This document shows positions 8,460 to 17,048 of a DNA stretch of 64,000 bases, one piece after another. The translations under genes and the position numbers were made by a program. The notes under the pieces were generated by a model, which saw only the letters and a list, made by a program, of their open reading frames with translations, did not search any database and had not been told where the DNA came from. The stretch lies in the NCBI GenBank assembly GCA_052379645.1, contig JBQSYU010000008.1. One strand, written 5' to 3'. Origin of the DNA: Arthrobacter_H sp030452125. Its GTDB lineage: Bacteria; Actinomycetota; Actinomycetes; Actinomycetales; Micrococcaceae. Each line of letters starts with the position of its first letter. Positions within the stretch are counted from its first letter, which is position 1.

Positions 8460-9085
8460 TGGCGCCGTCCCCCCGGCTGGTCCTGGCCACCCACAACCAG
8501 GGCAAGTTGCGTGAGCTCCGCGAGCTGCTGCGCGGGCAGGTCCCCGGACTCGACGTGGACACCCAGGTCGTCGACGCCGGTGCCGTGGACGCCCCGGACG
8601 TCCGCGAAACCGGGGTGACCTTCGAAGCCAATGCCCTGCTCAAGGCCCACGCCGTGGCCGAAGCCACCGGGTTGCCGGCCATCGCCGATGATTCGGGCCT
8701 CTCGGTGGACGTCCTGGGCGGGGCGCCGGGGATCTTCTCCGCCCGCTGGTCGGGCCGCCATGGCGACGACGCCGCGAACCTGGCGCTGTTGCTGGCCCAA
8801 CTGGCCGATGTTCCCGCCGAACACCGCGGCGGTGCCTTCGTCTGCGCCGCCGCCCTGGCCCTGCCCGACGGCACCGAACAGGTGGAACTGGGGCGCCTGG
8901 AAGGCACCGTGCTGGAAGCACCCCGCGGGCAGGGGGGATTCGGCTACGACCCGATCCTGCAACCCGTCGGTGAGGACCGTAGCTGCGCCGAGCTGGACAG
9001 TGCCGAGAAGAACGCGATCAGCCACCGCGGCCAGGCCTTCAGGGCCCTGCTGCCCCACCTCGTCGAGGTGCTGCGGGCCGGCTGA
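8459..9085 (+). CDS. rdgB: XTP/dITP diphosphatase (non-canonical purine NTPase)
   Basis: Removes ITP, dITP and XTP from the nucleotide pool by hydrolysis to the monophosphate and pyrophosphate. The Ham1/RdgB motifs are LVLATHNQGKLRELRELL at the N-terminus, ADDSGLSVDVLGGAPGIFSARWSG, GFGYDPILQP and SHRGQAFRAL. ATG 8459 overlaps the rph stop as TGATG; a GTG at 8456 is also possible. The operon ends at the hairpin at 9131-9163. Confidence 0.94.
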   Translation: MAPSPRLVLATHNQGKLRELRELLRGQVPGLDVDTQVVDAGAVDAPDVRETGVTFEANALLKAHAVAEATGLPAIADDSGLSVDVLGGAPGIFSARWSGRHGDDAANLALLLAQLADVPAEHRGGAFVCAAALALPDGTEQVELGRLEGTVLEAPRGQGGFGYDPILQPVGEDRSCAELDSAEKNAISHRGQAFRALLPHLVEVLRAG

Positions 9086-9130
9086 TCCGTCGCCGAGTCT
9101 TCCGGGTGTAGGCGCCCGGCCAGACCAAGG

Positions 9131-9163
9131 AATCCCCCTGATCCGTCGCGGATCAGGGGGATT
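9131..9163. terminator. bidirectional hairpin terminator between rdgB and the DedA gene
   Basis: A perfect 14-bp inverted repeat, AATCCCCCTGATCC at 9131-9144 and its complement at 9150-9163, with a 5-nt loop GTCGC. It lies between two convergent genes and has short A/T ends on both sides. Confidence 0.85.
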
Positions 9164-9174
9164 CGTGCATCCGG

Positions 9175-9864
9175 CTAGCTCCGGGCGGGTTTGCGGGCCT
9201 TGATCAGTTCCACGGCGATGGGCACGACCGAGAGCAGCACGATGGCCACGAAGATGATGTCGATGTTGTTCCCGACCCAGGTGTACTGCCCGAGCCAGTG
9301 GCCCAGCAGGGTCACTCCGACCCCCCAGAGCAGCGCCCCGACGAGGTTGAAGGCGATGAACGTGCGATAGTGCATCTTCGCGACCCCGGCGATGACCGGG
9401 ACGAAGGTCCGCACGATCGGCACGAAGCGGGCCAGAATGACCGCCCGGCCGCCGAATCGCTCGAAGAATTCGTGGGCCTTGTCCACGTATTCCTTCCTGA
9501 AGAACCGCGAATCGGGTTTATTGAACACCGACGGCCCGGCCTTGTGGCCAATGAGATAGCCGGTCTGGTCCCCGGCGAAGGCGGCGATGAACACGCATCC
9601 GGCAAAGAACCACAGGTTCACGTCGATGGCCCCCGTGGCGACCAGCAGGCCCGCAGTGAACAACATGGAATCGCCGGGGAGGAAGAAGCCGACCAGCAGG
9701 CCGGTTTCGGCGAAGACGATGCCGCAGACCAGCAGGATGATCCAGGGCGCCAACCGTGGATCGCGCAGGAAGACATCGGGGTTCAGGAAGTCCGGCAGCA
9801 AGCCGGCCATCTGGGGCTGGAGGGTCACTGCGGCGTCCAGGGCCGGGCTCAGGGCGTCAATCAT
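9175..9864 (-). CDS. DedA/SNARE-associated family membrane protein
   Basis: An integral membrane protein of about 229 aa. The DedA core is clear: VFAETGLLVGFFLPGDSML, GDQTGYLIGHKAGPSVFNK, and RFVPIVRTFVPVIAGVAKMHYRTFIAFN. Five or so hydrophobic segments are visible. DedA proteins move or flip phospholipids or lipid carriers and affect membrane energetics. ATG 9864 was chosen; the frame extends upstream but that part overlaps the promoter of the divergent exonuclease gene. Confidence 0.88.
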   Translation of the reverse strand: MIDALSPALDAAVTLQPQMAGLLPDFLNPDVFLRDPRLAPWIILLVCGIVFAETGLLVGFFLPGDSMLFTAGLLVATGAIDVNLWFFAGCVFIAAFAGDQTGYLIGHKAGPSVFNKPDSRFFRKEYVDKAHEFFERFGGRAVILARFVPIVRTFVPVIAGVAKMHYRTFIAFNLVGALLWGVGVTLLGHWLGQYTWVGNNIDIIFVAIVLLSVVPIAVELIKARKPARS

Positions 9865-9956
9865 CACAGGGTCCAGCTTACCGGCGGGCTGGCCACCGGC
9901 TGGGACGAAAGAGGCCTTCGGGACAAAGTGTGGGCAGACTCCCAGCAATGCCCCGC

Positions 9957-9962
9957 TAAGGT
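9957..9962 (+). promoter_or_regulatory. -10 box of leaderless promoter for the exonuclease gene
   Basis: TAAGGT, 6 nt before GTG 9969. Confidence 0.4.
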
Positions 9963-9968
9963 GGTGGG

Positions 9969-10970
9969 GTGGCTTTGGACTTTACGGCGATCGATTTCGA
10001 GACGGCCAATGGATTTCGCGGGTCGGCCTGCTCCGTTGGCGTCACCCGCGTCCGTGACGGGGGGATCGTCGATGAGGCCTACTGGCTGATGCGCCCGCCC
10101 GAGGGGTTCGACCACTTCGATCCGCGCAACGTGCAGATCCACGGGATCACCGCCGATATGGTGGCCACCGCGCCCCGCTTCGGCGAGGTCTTCGGGGAAC
10201 TGGCCTCCTTCATCGGTGCCGATACCGTCGTGGCCCATAACGCGGCCTTCGACCTCGGGGTCATCCGTTCCGCCCTGGAGGTCTCCGAACTGGCGGGCCC
10301 GGCCTACGATTTCGCCTGCACCGTGAAGCTGGCGCGCAAGACCTACTCGCTGCAGTCCTATTCGCTGCCCTTCGTCGCCGAAGCCGCGGGATCGCCGATG
10401 GAGAACCACCATGATGCCCTGGCCGACGCCAGGGCCTGCGCCTCCATCATGATCGACATCGGCCACCGGCATGCCGTGGACTCGGTCTCCCGGGCCGCCG
10501 GCGCCGCCCGCGTGGCGATGGGCCATGCCGCGGCCTACGCGCCGGGGGACGGCCTGTCCAAGGCGACGGTCTCGGCCAGGGAACGACTGGCCGCCGGAAT
10601 GCTGGTCCCCGCCCAACCGACCTGGGCCGGAGGCTGGCCCAGCGAAGGGGAGAACCCGCCGCCGAACCCCGGGGCCGACCCCGCGCACCCGCTCTACGGG
10701 GAGACGGTGGTCTTTTCCGGGAACCTGTCCATCACCCGGCAGGAAGCCAAGAACCGGGCGGCGGAGAACGGGGCCACCTGTGCCAGCCGGGTCACCCGCG
10801 CCACCACGGTGCTGGTCGTCGGCGACGGCTTCGTCCCCGGGGATCTGCACACGACCCGCCTGACGACCAAGGTCAAACATGTCCTGCGGTTGCGCGAGGC
10901 CGGACGCGGGATCTCCCTGCTGTCGGAAGGTGAGTTCCTGCAACTGGTCGACGGGTTCCGGCTCGCCTGA
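9969..10970 (+). CDS. DEDDh 3'-5' exonuclease with C-terminal BRCT domain
   Basis: The N-terminal half (about residues 3-165) is a DnaQ-type exonuclease with ExoI DFETAN, ExoII VAHNAAFDLGVI and ExoIII HHDALADARACA, the DEDDh residues for two-metal catalysis. A proline-rich linker follows (PSEGENPPPNPGAD). The C-terminal part (about 235-325, GETVVFSGNLSITRQEAKNRAAENGA) looks like a BRCT domain similar to that of NAD-dependent ligase. It probably acts in DNA repair or end processing. GTG 9969 is the start. The stop abuts the stop of the convergent downstream gene with no spacer. Confidence 0.85.
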   Translation: MALDFTAIDFETANGFRGSACSVGVTRVRDGGIVDEAYWLMRPPEGFDHFDPRNVQIHGITADMVATAPRFGEVFGELASFIGADTVVAHNAAFDLGVIRSALEVSELAGPAYDFACTVKLARKTYSLQSYSLPFVAEAAGSPMENHHDALADARACASIMIDIGHRHAVDSVSRAAGAARVAMGHAAAYAPGDGLSKATVSARERLAAGMLVPAQPTWAGGWPSEGENPPPNPGADPAHPLYGETVVFSGNLSITRQEAKNRAAENGATCASRVTRATTVLVVGDGFVPGDLHTTRLTTKVKHVLRLREAGRGISLLSEGEFLQLVDGFRLA

Positions 10971-11897
10971 TCAGCCCGCCGGTTCCGGGGCAGCGCCGAG
11001 GACGGCTTCGACCCACCGGTGGTGCATCTGGTGGATGACCGAATCCACGGCGGACTGCGGCCGGCCGTCCGCCGGCCGATATCCGCGGGCCGAGGCCACC
11101 AACGCCGCCGCGTAGCCTGCCGTATCAGGATCCGGTGCCGACCCCAGACGCCGGACGACGCCGGGGACCCCACCGGTTTCGGACAATCCGGAGGCCATCT
11201 CCTCGAGGGCGGCCGCCAGGGCGGCACCCAGGGCGGTGGAGGAGGTCCCCTCGTCCTGCGCCAACTGCTCCAGCAGCTCCTGCCAACGCTGCGTCGCCTC
11301 CACGCCCAGGTCCAGGCCGGCCCGGACCGCCAGCGCCGCCGATGCGGCAGCCCGGTGGGCCGCGGGGGCACCATGGGTCAGGGCCGCGGCATCGGAGGCG
11401 AGCCGTGCCGTCGTGCCCTCATCGACCCGCGGCAGCAGGGCCATGACCGCTGCCCGCGGCAGGACCCCCGGACCATCCGCCGTGGGGTGGGCCGGCCGAC
11501 CGGTACTGGCCATCTCCGGGTCGGACAGGGCCGTGCGGTTCTGTGGATCCCCCGGGGCCAGGTTCGGGGCCGGGAGCACACCGGTGTCGGCGAAGGCGGC
11601 GTCGATCCACCGCGGCAGTGGTTCCGGGGCCCCTTCGGGGAAGGAACCGGTGACGGCGTGCCTCCAGCGCAGCCCGGCCAGCCACAGGCAGGCCGCCTCA
11701 TCGGAGGCGACCCCGTCATTGGCCCATTCGACGGCTTCGAGGAGGCCATCGAGCAGGAACAACTGCAGGGTCTCCGTCTCACCCGGGGCGTCCAGGGCCC
11801 TGGCTGCGGTGGCGCCGGCGGCCGTGGCCTGCAGGATGGCGAGCACCCGGTCGGAGAATTCGGGGCGTGGTTCGAGGTTTTGCGGCGTCTGGTTCAC
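10971..11897 (-). CDS. ADP-ribosylglycohydrolase-like protein, degenerate
   Basis: A 308-residue protein whose best match to memory is the actinobacterial ADP-ribosylglycohydrolase (DraG/ADPRH) family. LFLLDGLLEAVEWANDGVASDEAACLWLAGLRW is very like the helix after the family's TDDT motif, and ALTHGAPAAHRAA matches its middle part. The N-terminal GDALG and TDDT metal ligands are missing (GETETLQLF stands where DDT is expected), while a DPDTAG segment may retain the C-terminal DxDT. It may therefore be a pseudoenzyme. GTG 11897 lies 6 nt behind TAGACT. Family assignment is moderate. Confidence 0.5.
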   Translation of the reverse strand: MNQTPQNLEPRPEFSDRVLAILQATAAGATAARALDAPGETETLQLFLLDGLLEAVEWANDGVASDEAACLWLAGLRWRHAVTGSFPEGAPEPLPRWIDAAFADTGVLPAPNLAPGDPQNRTALSDPEMASTGRPAHPTADGPGVLPRAAVMALLPRVDEGTTARLASDAAALTHGAPAAHRAAASAALAVRAGLDLGVEATQRWQELLEQLAQDEGTSSTALGAALAAALEEMASGLSETGGVPGVVRRLGSAPDPDTAGYAAALVASARGYRPADGRPQSAVDSVIHQMHHRWVEAVLGAAPEPAG

Positions 11898-11903
11898 CCG
11901 GAC

Positions 11904-11909
11904 AGTCTA
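11904..11909 (-). promoter_or_regulatory. -10 box of leaderless promoter for the ADPRH-like gene
   Basis: TAGACT on the minus strand, 6 nt before the GTG at 11897. Confidence 0.45.
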
Positions 11910-11927
11910 GGAGATGGCCCGGCGAAT

Positions 11928-13796
11928 CTAGCCTTGCTCCGGTGACTGCGCATAGATCTTTTCGACGAACGGACGCGAACGTTGGGTGAAGATCCCGCGC
12001 TTGAGCTTCATGGTGGGAGTCATGATTCCGCTGGCTTCGCTGAGATCGGTCAGCAGCGGGAGGAACTTTCGGACCTGCTCGGGACGGGACACTTTCGAAT
12101 TCGCCTTGCTGACCGTCTGATTGAGTACTTCGAGAAGTCCGTGCTCCTCGATGGTGACCGCCCCACCTGTCTCGGGGATTCGAAGGCCCGCCAGTCGGGT
12201 GACCCCGTGTCGATGGGCCCAATCGATGACGGCTTCGAAGTCAAGGAGCAGCAGGCCGCCGAGAAAAGGGCGGCCTTCTCCCACCATCACGGCATGGGCG
12301 ATGAGGGGATCATTTTCGACGTATCCTTCCCAGATGGTGGGGGAAACGGTTTTGCCGCCTGCTGTGACGACGACATCCTTGATGCGCCCCTTGAGGGTCA
12401 GCTGCCCGCGCTCATCGAGCTCGCCGAGGTCACCGGTGCGGAAGAAGCCGTCGATGAAGGCCTCGGTGTTGTCCGCGGGTCTGTTGTATCCGGAAAAAAC
12501 ACCGGCCCCGCGAGCCAGGACCTCGCCCTGATCCGAAATGCGGACTGTGGTTCCCGGCATGGGCACTCCCACGGAACCTGCCGTGATTGCTCCAGGAAGG
12601 TTTCCGGTCAGCGGAGCCGTGGTTTCAGTGAGTCCGTATCCTTCAATGACGGGTAATCCTAGACCGCGGAAGAACAGCGATAGTTCAGCGTCCAGCGCCG
12701 CGGCACCGGAGAGGAGATAGCCCAGGCGCCCACCGACCAGTTTTCTGATCCGGGCATAGAACAATCCATCAAAGAGGGCGTGCTTGATCCGGAGCCCGAG
12801 CCCGGCTCGTGCTGCCGGATGTGTATCGCGACGCTCTGCCAGCCGGCCCCATTGCACCGCGGTGTCCTGTGCCACCTTCCAGAGGGGGCCGAGATGTTTT
12901 GCCTCGGCGGCTGCTGCAGCGGATGTCCGTATTTTTTGCAGAACACGCGGGACCACCACCAAGAAGGTGGGTTTCAGTGCGCCTAGAGCCGGTACCACCT
13001 CACGAGTGTCGCCCAGGTGGGCAATGCGCATGCCGTTGGCCAGACAGATCAGTTGGAGCCCGCGGGCCAGTACGTGGGCCATCGGGAGGAAAATCACCGT
13101 GTTGCCGGATTCCTGGACCACCTCACCGTAGGATCCGGCCACATTCAGTACCTGGTTGACGAAGTTCCCATGGGTGATGAGCGCACCCTTGGGTGCAGCG
13201 GTGGTCCCCGAGGTGTAGACGATGGTTGCCACCGCATCCAGTGTGGCCACCAGCCGTCGTTGCTCCAGGGCCTCATCGGTGATGTGTTCGCCGCTGTGCA
13301 CCAGAACGTCCAGGGACGATTCAGTGTTCGGATCCATCGTCCAGATGCGCCCATCGGCCATGCCGGCTTGCTCGAATCCCTGTTTGAGTATCCGGGCGTG
13401 TTCCGTCGTGCCGGCCACACCGAAGCGCACGTCGGCGTCGGTGATAATGGCCGATATCTGGTTGACCGCCGCGGTCTCGTAGAGGGGAACGATGACGGCG
13501 CCGGCGAACCAGGCGGCCATGTCCGCCAGGGCCCATTCATAGCGGGTGGGCGAGATGATGGCGATGGATTGACCGGGCTGCAGGCCCGAAGCCATGAAGC
13601 CTTTGGCCAGGGCTCGGACCTGCCCGACGAACTCTCTGGTGCTCACTTGGTCCCAGGGATCCGTGATCGCTGCGCCGGCGGAACGAACTTCGAAGGCTAT
13701 GTGGTGGGGCGAAGTCCTGAGCCGTTGCATCAGGAGCTCTGTTGCGTTTCGATAAATGGTTGGACCCACCAGGGGCGGCGTGGTGAACTCTTTCAC
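11928..13796 (-). CDS. long-chain fatty acyl-CoA ligase (FadD15-like)
   Basis: AMP-forming acyl-CoA ligase, 622 aa. The AMP-binding loop is IVYTSGTTAAPKGALITHGN, the adenylate motif is GYGLTETTAP, and the hinge region is FRTGDLGELDERGQLTLKGRIKDVVVTAGGKTVSP. Order and length match the FadD15 group, which activates long-chain fatty acids at the membrane surface. The GTG start overlaps the stop of the upstream MarR gene (GTGA), so regulator and enzyme form one operon. The acyl substrate is inferred from the family only. Confidence 0.88.
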   Translation of the reverse strand: MKEFTTPPLVGPTIYRNATELLMQRLRTSPHHIAFEVRSAGAAITDPWDQVSTREFVGQVRALAKGFMASGLQPGQSIAIISPTRYEWALADMAAWFAGAVIVPLYETAAVNQISAIITDADVRFGVAGTTEHARILKQGFEQAGMADGRIWTMDPNTESSLDVLVHSGEHITDEALEQRRLVATLDAVATIVYTSGTTAAPKGALITHGNFVNQVLNVAGSYGEVVQESGNTVIFLPMAHVLARGLQLICLANGMRIAHLGDTREVVPALGALKPTFLVVVPRVLQKIRTSAAAAAEAKHLGPLWKVAQDTAVQWGRLAERRDTHPAARAGLGLRIKHALFDGLFYARIRKLVGGRLGYLLSGAAALDAELSLFFRGLGLPVIEGYGLTETTAPLTGNLPGAITAGSVGVPMPGTTVRISDQGEVLARGAGVFSGYNRPADNTEAFIDGFFRTGDLGELDERGQLTLKGRIKDVVVTAGGKTVSPTIWEGYVENDPLIAHAVMVGEGRPFLGGLLLLDFEAVIDWAHRHGVTRLAGLRIPETGGAVTIEEHGLLEVLNQTVSKANSKVSRPEQVRKFLPLLTDLSEASGIMTPTMKLKRGIFTQRSRPFVEKIYAQSPEQG

Positions 13797-14248
13797 GGGG
13801 TGTCCTCATTAGACAGTGTGTGCAGGTGGTTGCGCATCAGGACTTGGGTAGCGTCAAGAAAGTTGCTGACGATGGTGCTGTGCTCAACGGGTAGGCCCTG
13901 GAGCTGTTCGTAGAGGGCAGTGGCCAGCGGATGGGTCGGGTCCAGGATTCCCTGGAAGGCCGTGTTGGTTGCCGTCAACATGACATGGCGCCTGTCTGCC
14001 GCGCCCCGGTTGCGGGTGAGGTAGCCTCCCAGCTCCAGACGGTTGGTGATGGCCGTAGTGGTGGCCGCGGTGGAGCCCAGCTCCAGCGCGAGATTCCCCG
14101 AAGTCATCGGCCCTGACTGGGTCAGCACCGAAAGGGCACGGAAATCCGTGAGATTCAGGCCCAATCCCAGAGCCGTTTCCCGCTCGCTTTCGCGGGCCAG
14201 AATCAACATTTGCTGCAAGGTCGTGGCGACGGAAAGGTGGGACAACAT
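13793..14248 (-). CDS. MarR-family transcriptional regulator of the fadD operon
   Basis: A 151-residue winged-helix protein. The MarR HTH is visible (TDFRALSVLTQSGPMTSGNLALELGSTAATTTAITNRLELGGYLTR), and the wing is RGAADRRHVMLTATNTA. It is the first gene of the marR-fadD operon and divergent from a DUF1295 gene. A palindrome in the shared promoter (14296-14308) overlaps its own -35 region, so autorepression, relieved by a fatty acid or acyl-CoA, is plausible but inferred. Confidence 0.85.
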   Translation of the reverse strand: MLSHLSVATTLQQMLILARESERETALGLGLNLTDFRALSVLTQSGPMTSGNLALELGSTAATTTAITNRLELGGYLTRNRGAADRRHVMLTATNTAFQGILDPTHPLATALYEQLQGLPVEHSTIVSNFLDATQVLMRNHLHTLSNEDTP

Positions 14249-14279
14249 GGCGGCTTCCGTTCCTTAAGAGCAGGCTTCG

Positions 14280-14308
14280 AGTATAGTCAAGATTCTTTGA
14301 TCATCAAA
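14280..14308 (-). promoter_or_regulatory. marR-fadD promoter with overlapping palindromic operator
   Basis: On the minus strand, TATACT (14280-14285) is the -10 and TTTGAT (14303-14308) the -35, with a 17-nt spacer. The -35 is one arm of the palindrome TTTGAT-C-ATCAAA (14296-14308), a likely MarR operator shared with the divergent DUF1295 gene. Confidence 0.55.
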
Positions 14309-14377
14309 AGATTGAATGAAATTTTATCGGTAGCATCGCCTCCGCGAAAGCTCCGCATGGCAGAGAGGAACTTTTCC

Positions 14378-15247
14378 GTGAAAAAGTCTGAGCGCACGGC
14401 GCTGATCACGTTGCCCATCGTGCTGATCATCGGAGCCTTGCTTGCTGCTGCCGGCAGCAGTGGCGGTATCACCCTGGGAGTGATCCCCGTCTTTGCCCTG
14501 GCCGTGGGCATGGCCATCGTGATCCAGTGGATGGCTTTTATCCCTGCGTTTTTGGCGCAGACCGAAAAGTACTATGACCTCACCGGCATGCTGAGCTATG
14601 TGGCGATTACCGTCATGATTCTTGTGGCCCTTCCAGATATCGACGCGCGTTCCCTGATCCTGGCCACGATAGTTCTCATCTGGACGTTGCGGCTCGGACT
14701 CTTCTTGTTCCGTCGTATCAGCCGAGCGGGCAAGGATGACCGTTTTGACCAGATCAAGCCCTCCTTCGTCAGGTTCCTGAGCACGTGGACGCTCCAGGGG
14801 TTGTGGGTCACCTTCACCGCGGCCGCGGCGTGGGTGGCCATGACGTCGGATCACCGAGTTCCCCTGGACGGTTTTGCGCTCGTTGGCGTCCTGCTGTGGA
14901 TGCTCGGGTTCGGTCTGGAAGTGGTGGCCGACCAGCAGAAATCGCGGTTCAACGCCGACCCGTCGAAAAAAGGAGGATTCATTTCCTCCGGCCTGTGGTC
15001 GACCTCGCGCCACCCCAACTACTTCGGTGAGATCCTGCTGTGGATCGGCGTCGCCATCGTCGCCTTCCCGGCACTTGAAGGATGGCAGCTGGTGGCACTG
15101 ATTTCACCGGTCCTGGTCATTCTGCTCCTGACCCAGGTCAGCGGGGTGCCCCTGTTGGAAAAGAAGTCCGATGCCAAGTGGGGCGGCCAAGCAGACTATG
15201 AGGCCTATAAGGCAAGGACCCCGGTCCTGGTTCCTCGGATCTGGTAG
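14378..15247 (+). CDS. DUF1295 / steroid 5-alpha-reductase-like membrane protein
   Basis: An integral membrane protein with about seven hydrophobic segments. The C-terminal signature SGLWSTSRHPNYFGEILLWIGV followed by LLEKKSDAKWG and YEAYKARTPVLVPRIW is that of DUF1295 and isoprenylcysteine methyltransferase/steroid reductase-like proteins. The reaction is unknown; lipid reduction or methylation would fit. GTG 14378 has a good ribosome site (GAGAGGAA) at the right distance, and ATG 14357 is an alternative without one. It is divergent from marR-fadD and may share its operator, suggesting a link to fatty-acid metabolism. Confidence 0.8.
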   Translation: MKKSERTALITLPIVLIIGALLAAAGSSGGITLGVIPVFALAVGMAIVIQWMAFIPAFLAQTEKYYDLTGMLSYVAITVMILVALPDIDARSLILATIVLIWTLRLGLFLFRRISRAGKDDRFDQIKPSFVRFLSTWTLQGLWVTFTAAAAWVAMTSDHRVPLDGFALVGVLLWMLGFGLEVVADQQKSRFNADPSKKGGFISSGLWSTSRHPNYFGEILLWIGVAIVAFPALEGWQLVALISPVLVILLLTQVSGVPLLEKKSDAKWGGQADYEAYKARTPVLVPRIW

Positions 15248-15336
15248 CCGGTTCCAAGGCGCCGAAGGCCGTGATCCGTGGAATCACCTGGACCCGGCAG
15301 GAAAATCCGCGCCATGGTGCGGGGGTGCGGTGTCCG

Positions 15337-15372
15337 GGTCACCCGACCGGTCCAGAGGATCGTCGGGTGACC
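15337..15372. terminator. hairpin between convergent DUF1295 and DUF4177-like genes
   Basis: A perfect 11-bp inverted repeat, GGTCACCCGAC at 15337-15347 and GTCGGGTGACC at 15362-15372, with a 14-nt loop. It has no T tract but sits between two convergent genes. Confidence 0.6.
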
Positions 15373-15382
15373 TCCCGCCGGC

Positions 15383-15580
15383 CTAGGACTTGGTGGTGTA
15401 GTTGCTTTGGCGTTCCAGGATGGTGGTCACAGTGGTCTCATGCCAGACGGTCGAGTCGGTGAAACAGGTGACGACCTTCCACCCGGACAGGGCATGCTCG
15501 TTGAGACTGGCTTCAAGATCCGAGGGTTTGAAATCCGGGTAGTCCTTGATCCTGTCGGTGATGACTTTATATTCATGCAT
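15383..15580 (-). CDS. small DUF4177-like protein
   Basis: A 65-residue protein starting MHEYKVITDRIKDYPDF, with SLNEHALSGWKVVTCFTDSTV. This pattern, a first strand of YKV and then LNEHAxxGWKVV, is that of DUF4177-like small proteins. An AGGAGG lies 6-7 nt before the ATG, a strong ribosome site supporting expression. Function unknown; it stands alone between a terminator and the dehydrogenase operon. Confidence 0.7.
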   Translation of the reverse strand: MHEYKVITDRIKDYPDFKPSDLEASLNEHALSGWKVVTCFTDSTVWHETTVTTILERQSNYTTKS

Positions 15581-15770
15581 GGCCGGTCCTCCTCGCGGCG
15601 AGTGGCGAAGCCCGTTGACGCCCCGATGTCGTGGAGAACACGTCGAACGTGTTGGTCAACAACGAGAACCACGTTCCCGAGGGCGACGGTCCTTAATTCA
15701 TTAACCAACTTCCCGGCGCCAAAGTCCAGAGGTCCGACCACTCCGGCGGGACGCCCGGTCGGAGGACGGA

Positions 15771-17039
15771 TCAGATGATGATCCTCAAAGGCTCTTCCAG
15801 CGTGCGTTTGAGATCGCGCAGGAACGCCGCCGAAACGGCGCCGTCCAGGACCCGGTGGTCGGAGGTGAGGGTGATCTTCATGATCCGGCGGCTGGAGAGC
15901 TTCCCGTCCTGCACGTAGGGCTCCTCGGTGGTGGCGCCCACTGCCAGGATCGCGGCCTCGGGTGGATTGATGACCGCGGTGAAGTTGTCGATGCCGAACA
16001 TGCCCAGGTTGCTGATCGAGAAGGTCCCGCCGCTGAATTCGGCCGGGGCCAGCTTGCCGTCCCGGGCCTTCGTGGCCAAGGCCCGGGTTTCCGTGGAGAT
16101 CACATCGAGGCCCTTGGTGGCGGCGTTGCGGACGACCGGGACGATCAGCCCGTCATCCAGGGCCACCGCCACCCCGATATGTGCCCGCGGATGCTGGAGG
16201 ATCTTGTCCCCGGCCCAGGAGGCATTGACCTGGGGGTGGTCCTCCAAGGTCAGGGCGCACGCCTTGACCAGCAGGTCGGTCACGCTGATCCTGGTCCCGG
16301 TGTCGGCGAAGCGTTCATTGATCTCGGCGCGCAGGGCGAAGAGCCGGTCCACGGCCACCACATTGGTCAGGTAGAAGTGCGGGGCGCCAGCGCTTTCGGT
16401 GAGTCGTTCGGCCATCACCTTGCGCATCATCGTCAGGGGAACCTCCACCGATTCCGTCTCATCCGTGGAGGTATTGCTCGCCGCGGTCTTCCCTGCGGGC
16501 TGCTGCGGGGCGGTGTCGGCCTGGGCGGCCACCGCGGCTTCGACATCGGCCCTGACGATCCGACCGCCTGGGCCGGTCCCGGTGATCGACGCCGGATCGA
16601 TGCCATGCTGTTCGGCGATCCTGCGGGCGAGCGGGGAGGCGAGCAGGCGTCCGCCGGTGGCCCCGGTCGGGGGGCGAGGCTCCATGGTCCCGGGCGTCGA
16701 AGTCCCCTCGGCGGGCCGTGGCGCGGGGGCGCTTTCGGACGCCGGTGCGGGGGCGTCCTTCGGGGCGGCAGGGGACGGGGCGTCGGCACCGGGCACGGTC
16801 CCGGCCCCCGAGCCGATGAAGGCCACGGGTTCCCCGATGGCGACCATGGTGCCTTCCTCGACCAGGATCTTCTCCAGGACCCCGTCGTCGAAGGCCTCGA
16901 GATCCATGGTGGCCTTATCGGTGTCGATTTCGGCGAGGACATCGCCTTCGCTCACCGCGTCCCCGACCTTCTTGACCCAGCGGCTGAGGACACCTTCTTG
17001 CATCGTGTCGGACAGGCGGGGCATGTTCACCTCGGGCAT
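15771..17039 (-). CDS. dihydrolipoamide acyltransferase (E2) of pyruvate/acetoin-type dehydrogenase
   Basis: E2 core of a 2-oxoacid dehydrogenase complex, 422 aa. It has one N-terminal lipoyl domain with lipoyl Lys42 (EIDTDKATMD), a Pro/Ala-rich linker (about 80-120), a peripheral subunit-binding domain (LLASPLARRIAEQHGIDPASITGTGPGGRIV), and a C-terminal catalytic domain ending in DHRVLDGAVSAAFLRDLK, whose His and Asp transfer the acyl group to CoA. It is the last gene of the operon, 9 bp after E1 beta. The exact 2-oxoacid is not certain; pyruvate is favoured by family. Confidence 0.9.
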   Translation of the reverse strand: MPEVNMPRLSDTMQEGVLSRWVKKVGDAVSEGDVLAEIDTDKATMDLEAFDDGVLEKILVEEGTMVAIGEPVAFIGSGAGTVPGADAPSPAAPKDAPAPASESAPAPRPAEGTSTPGTMEPRPPTGATGGRLLASPLARRIAEQHGIDPASITGTGPGGRIVRADVEAAVAAQADTAPQQPAGKTAASNTSTDETESVEVPLTMMRKVMAERLTESAGAPHFYLTNVVAVDRLFALRAEINERFADTGTRISVTDLLVKACALTLEDHPQVNASWAGDKILQHPRAHIGVAVALDDGLIVPVVRNAATKGLDVISTETRALATKARDGKLAPAEFSGGTFSISNLGMFGIDNFTAVINPPEAAILAVGATTEEPYVQDGKLSSRRIMKITLTSDHRVLDGAVSAAFLRDLKRTLEEPLRIII

Positions 17040-17048
17040 CGCGGTCTC

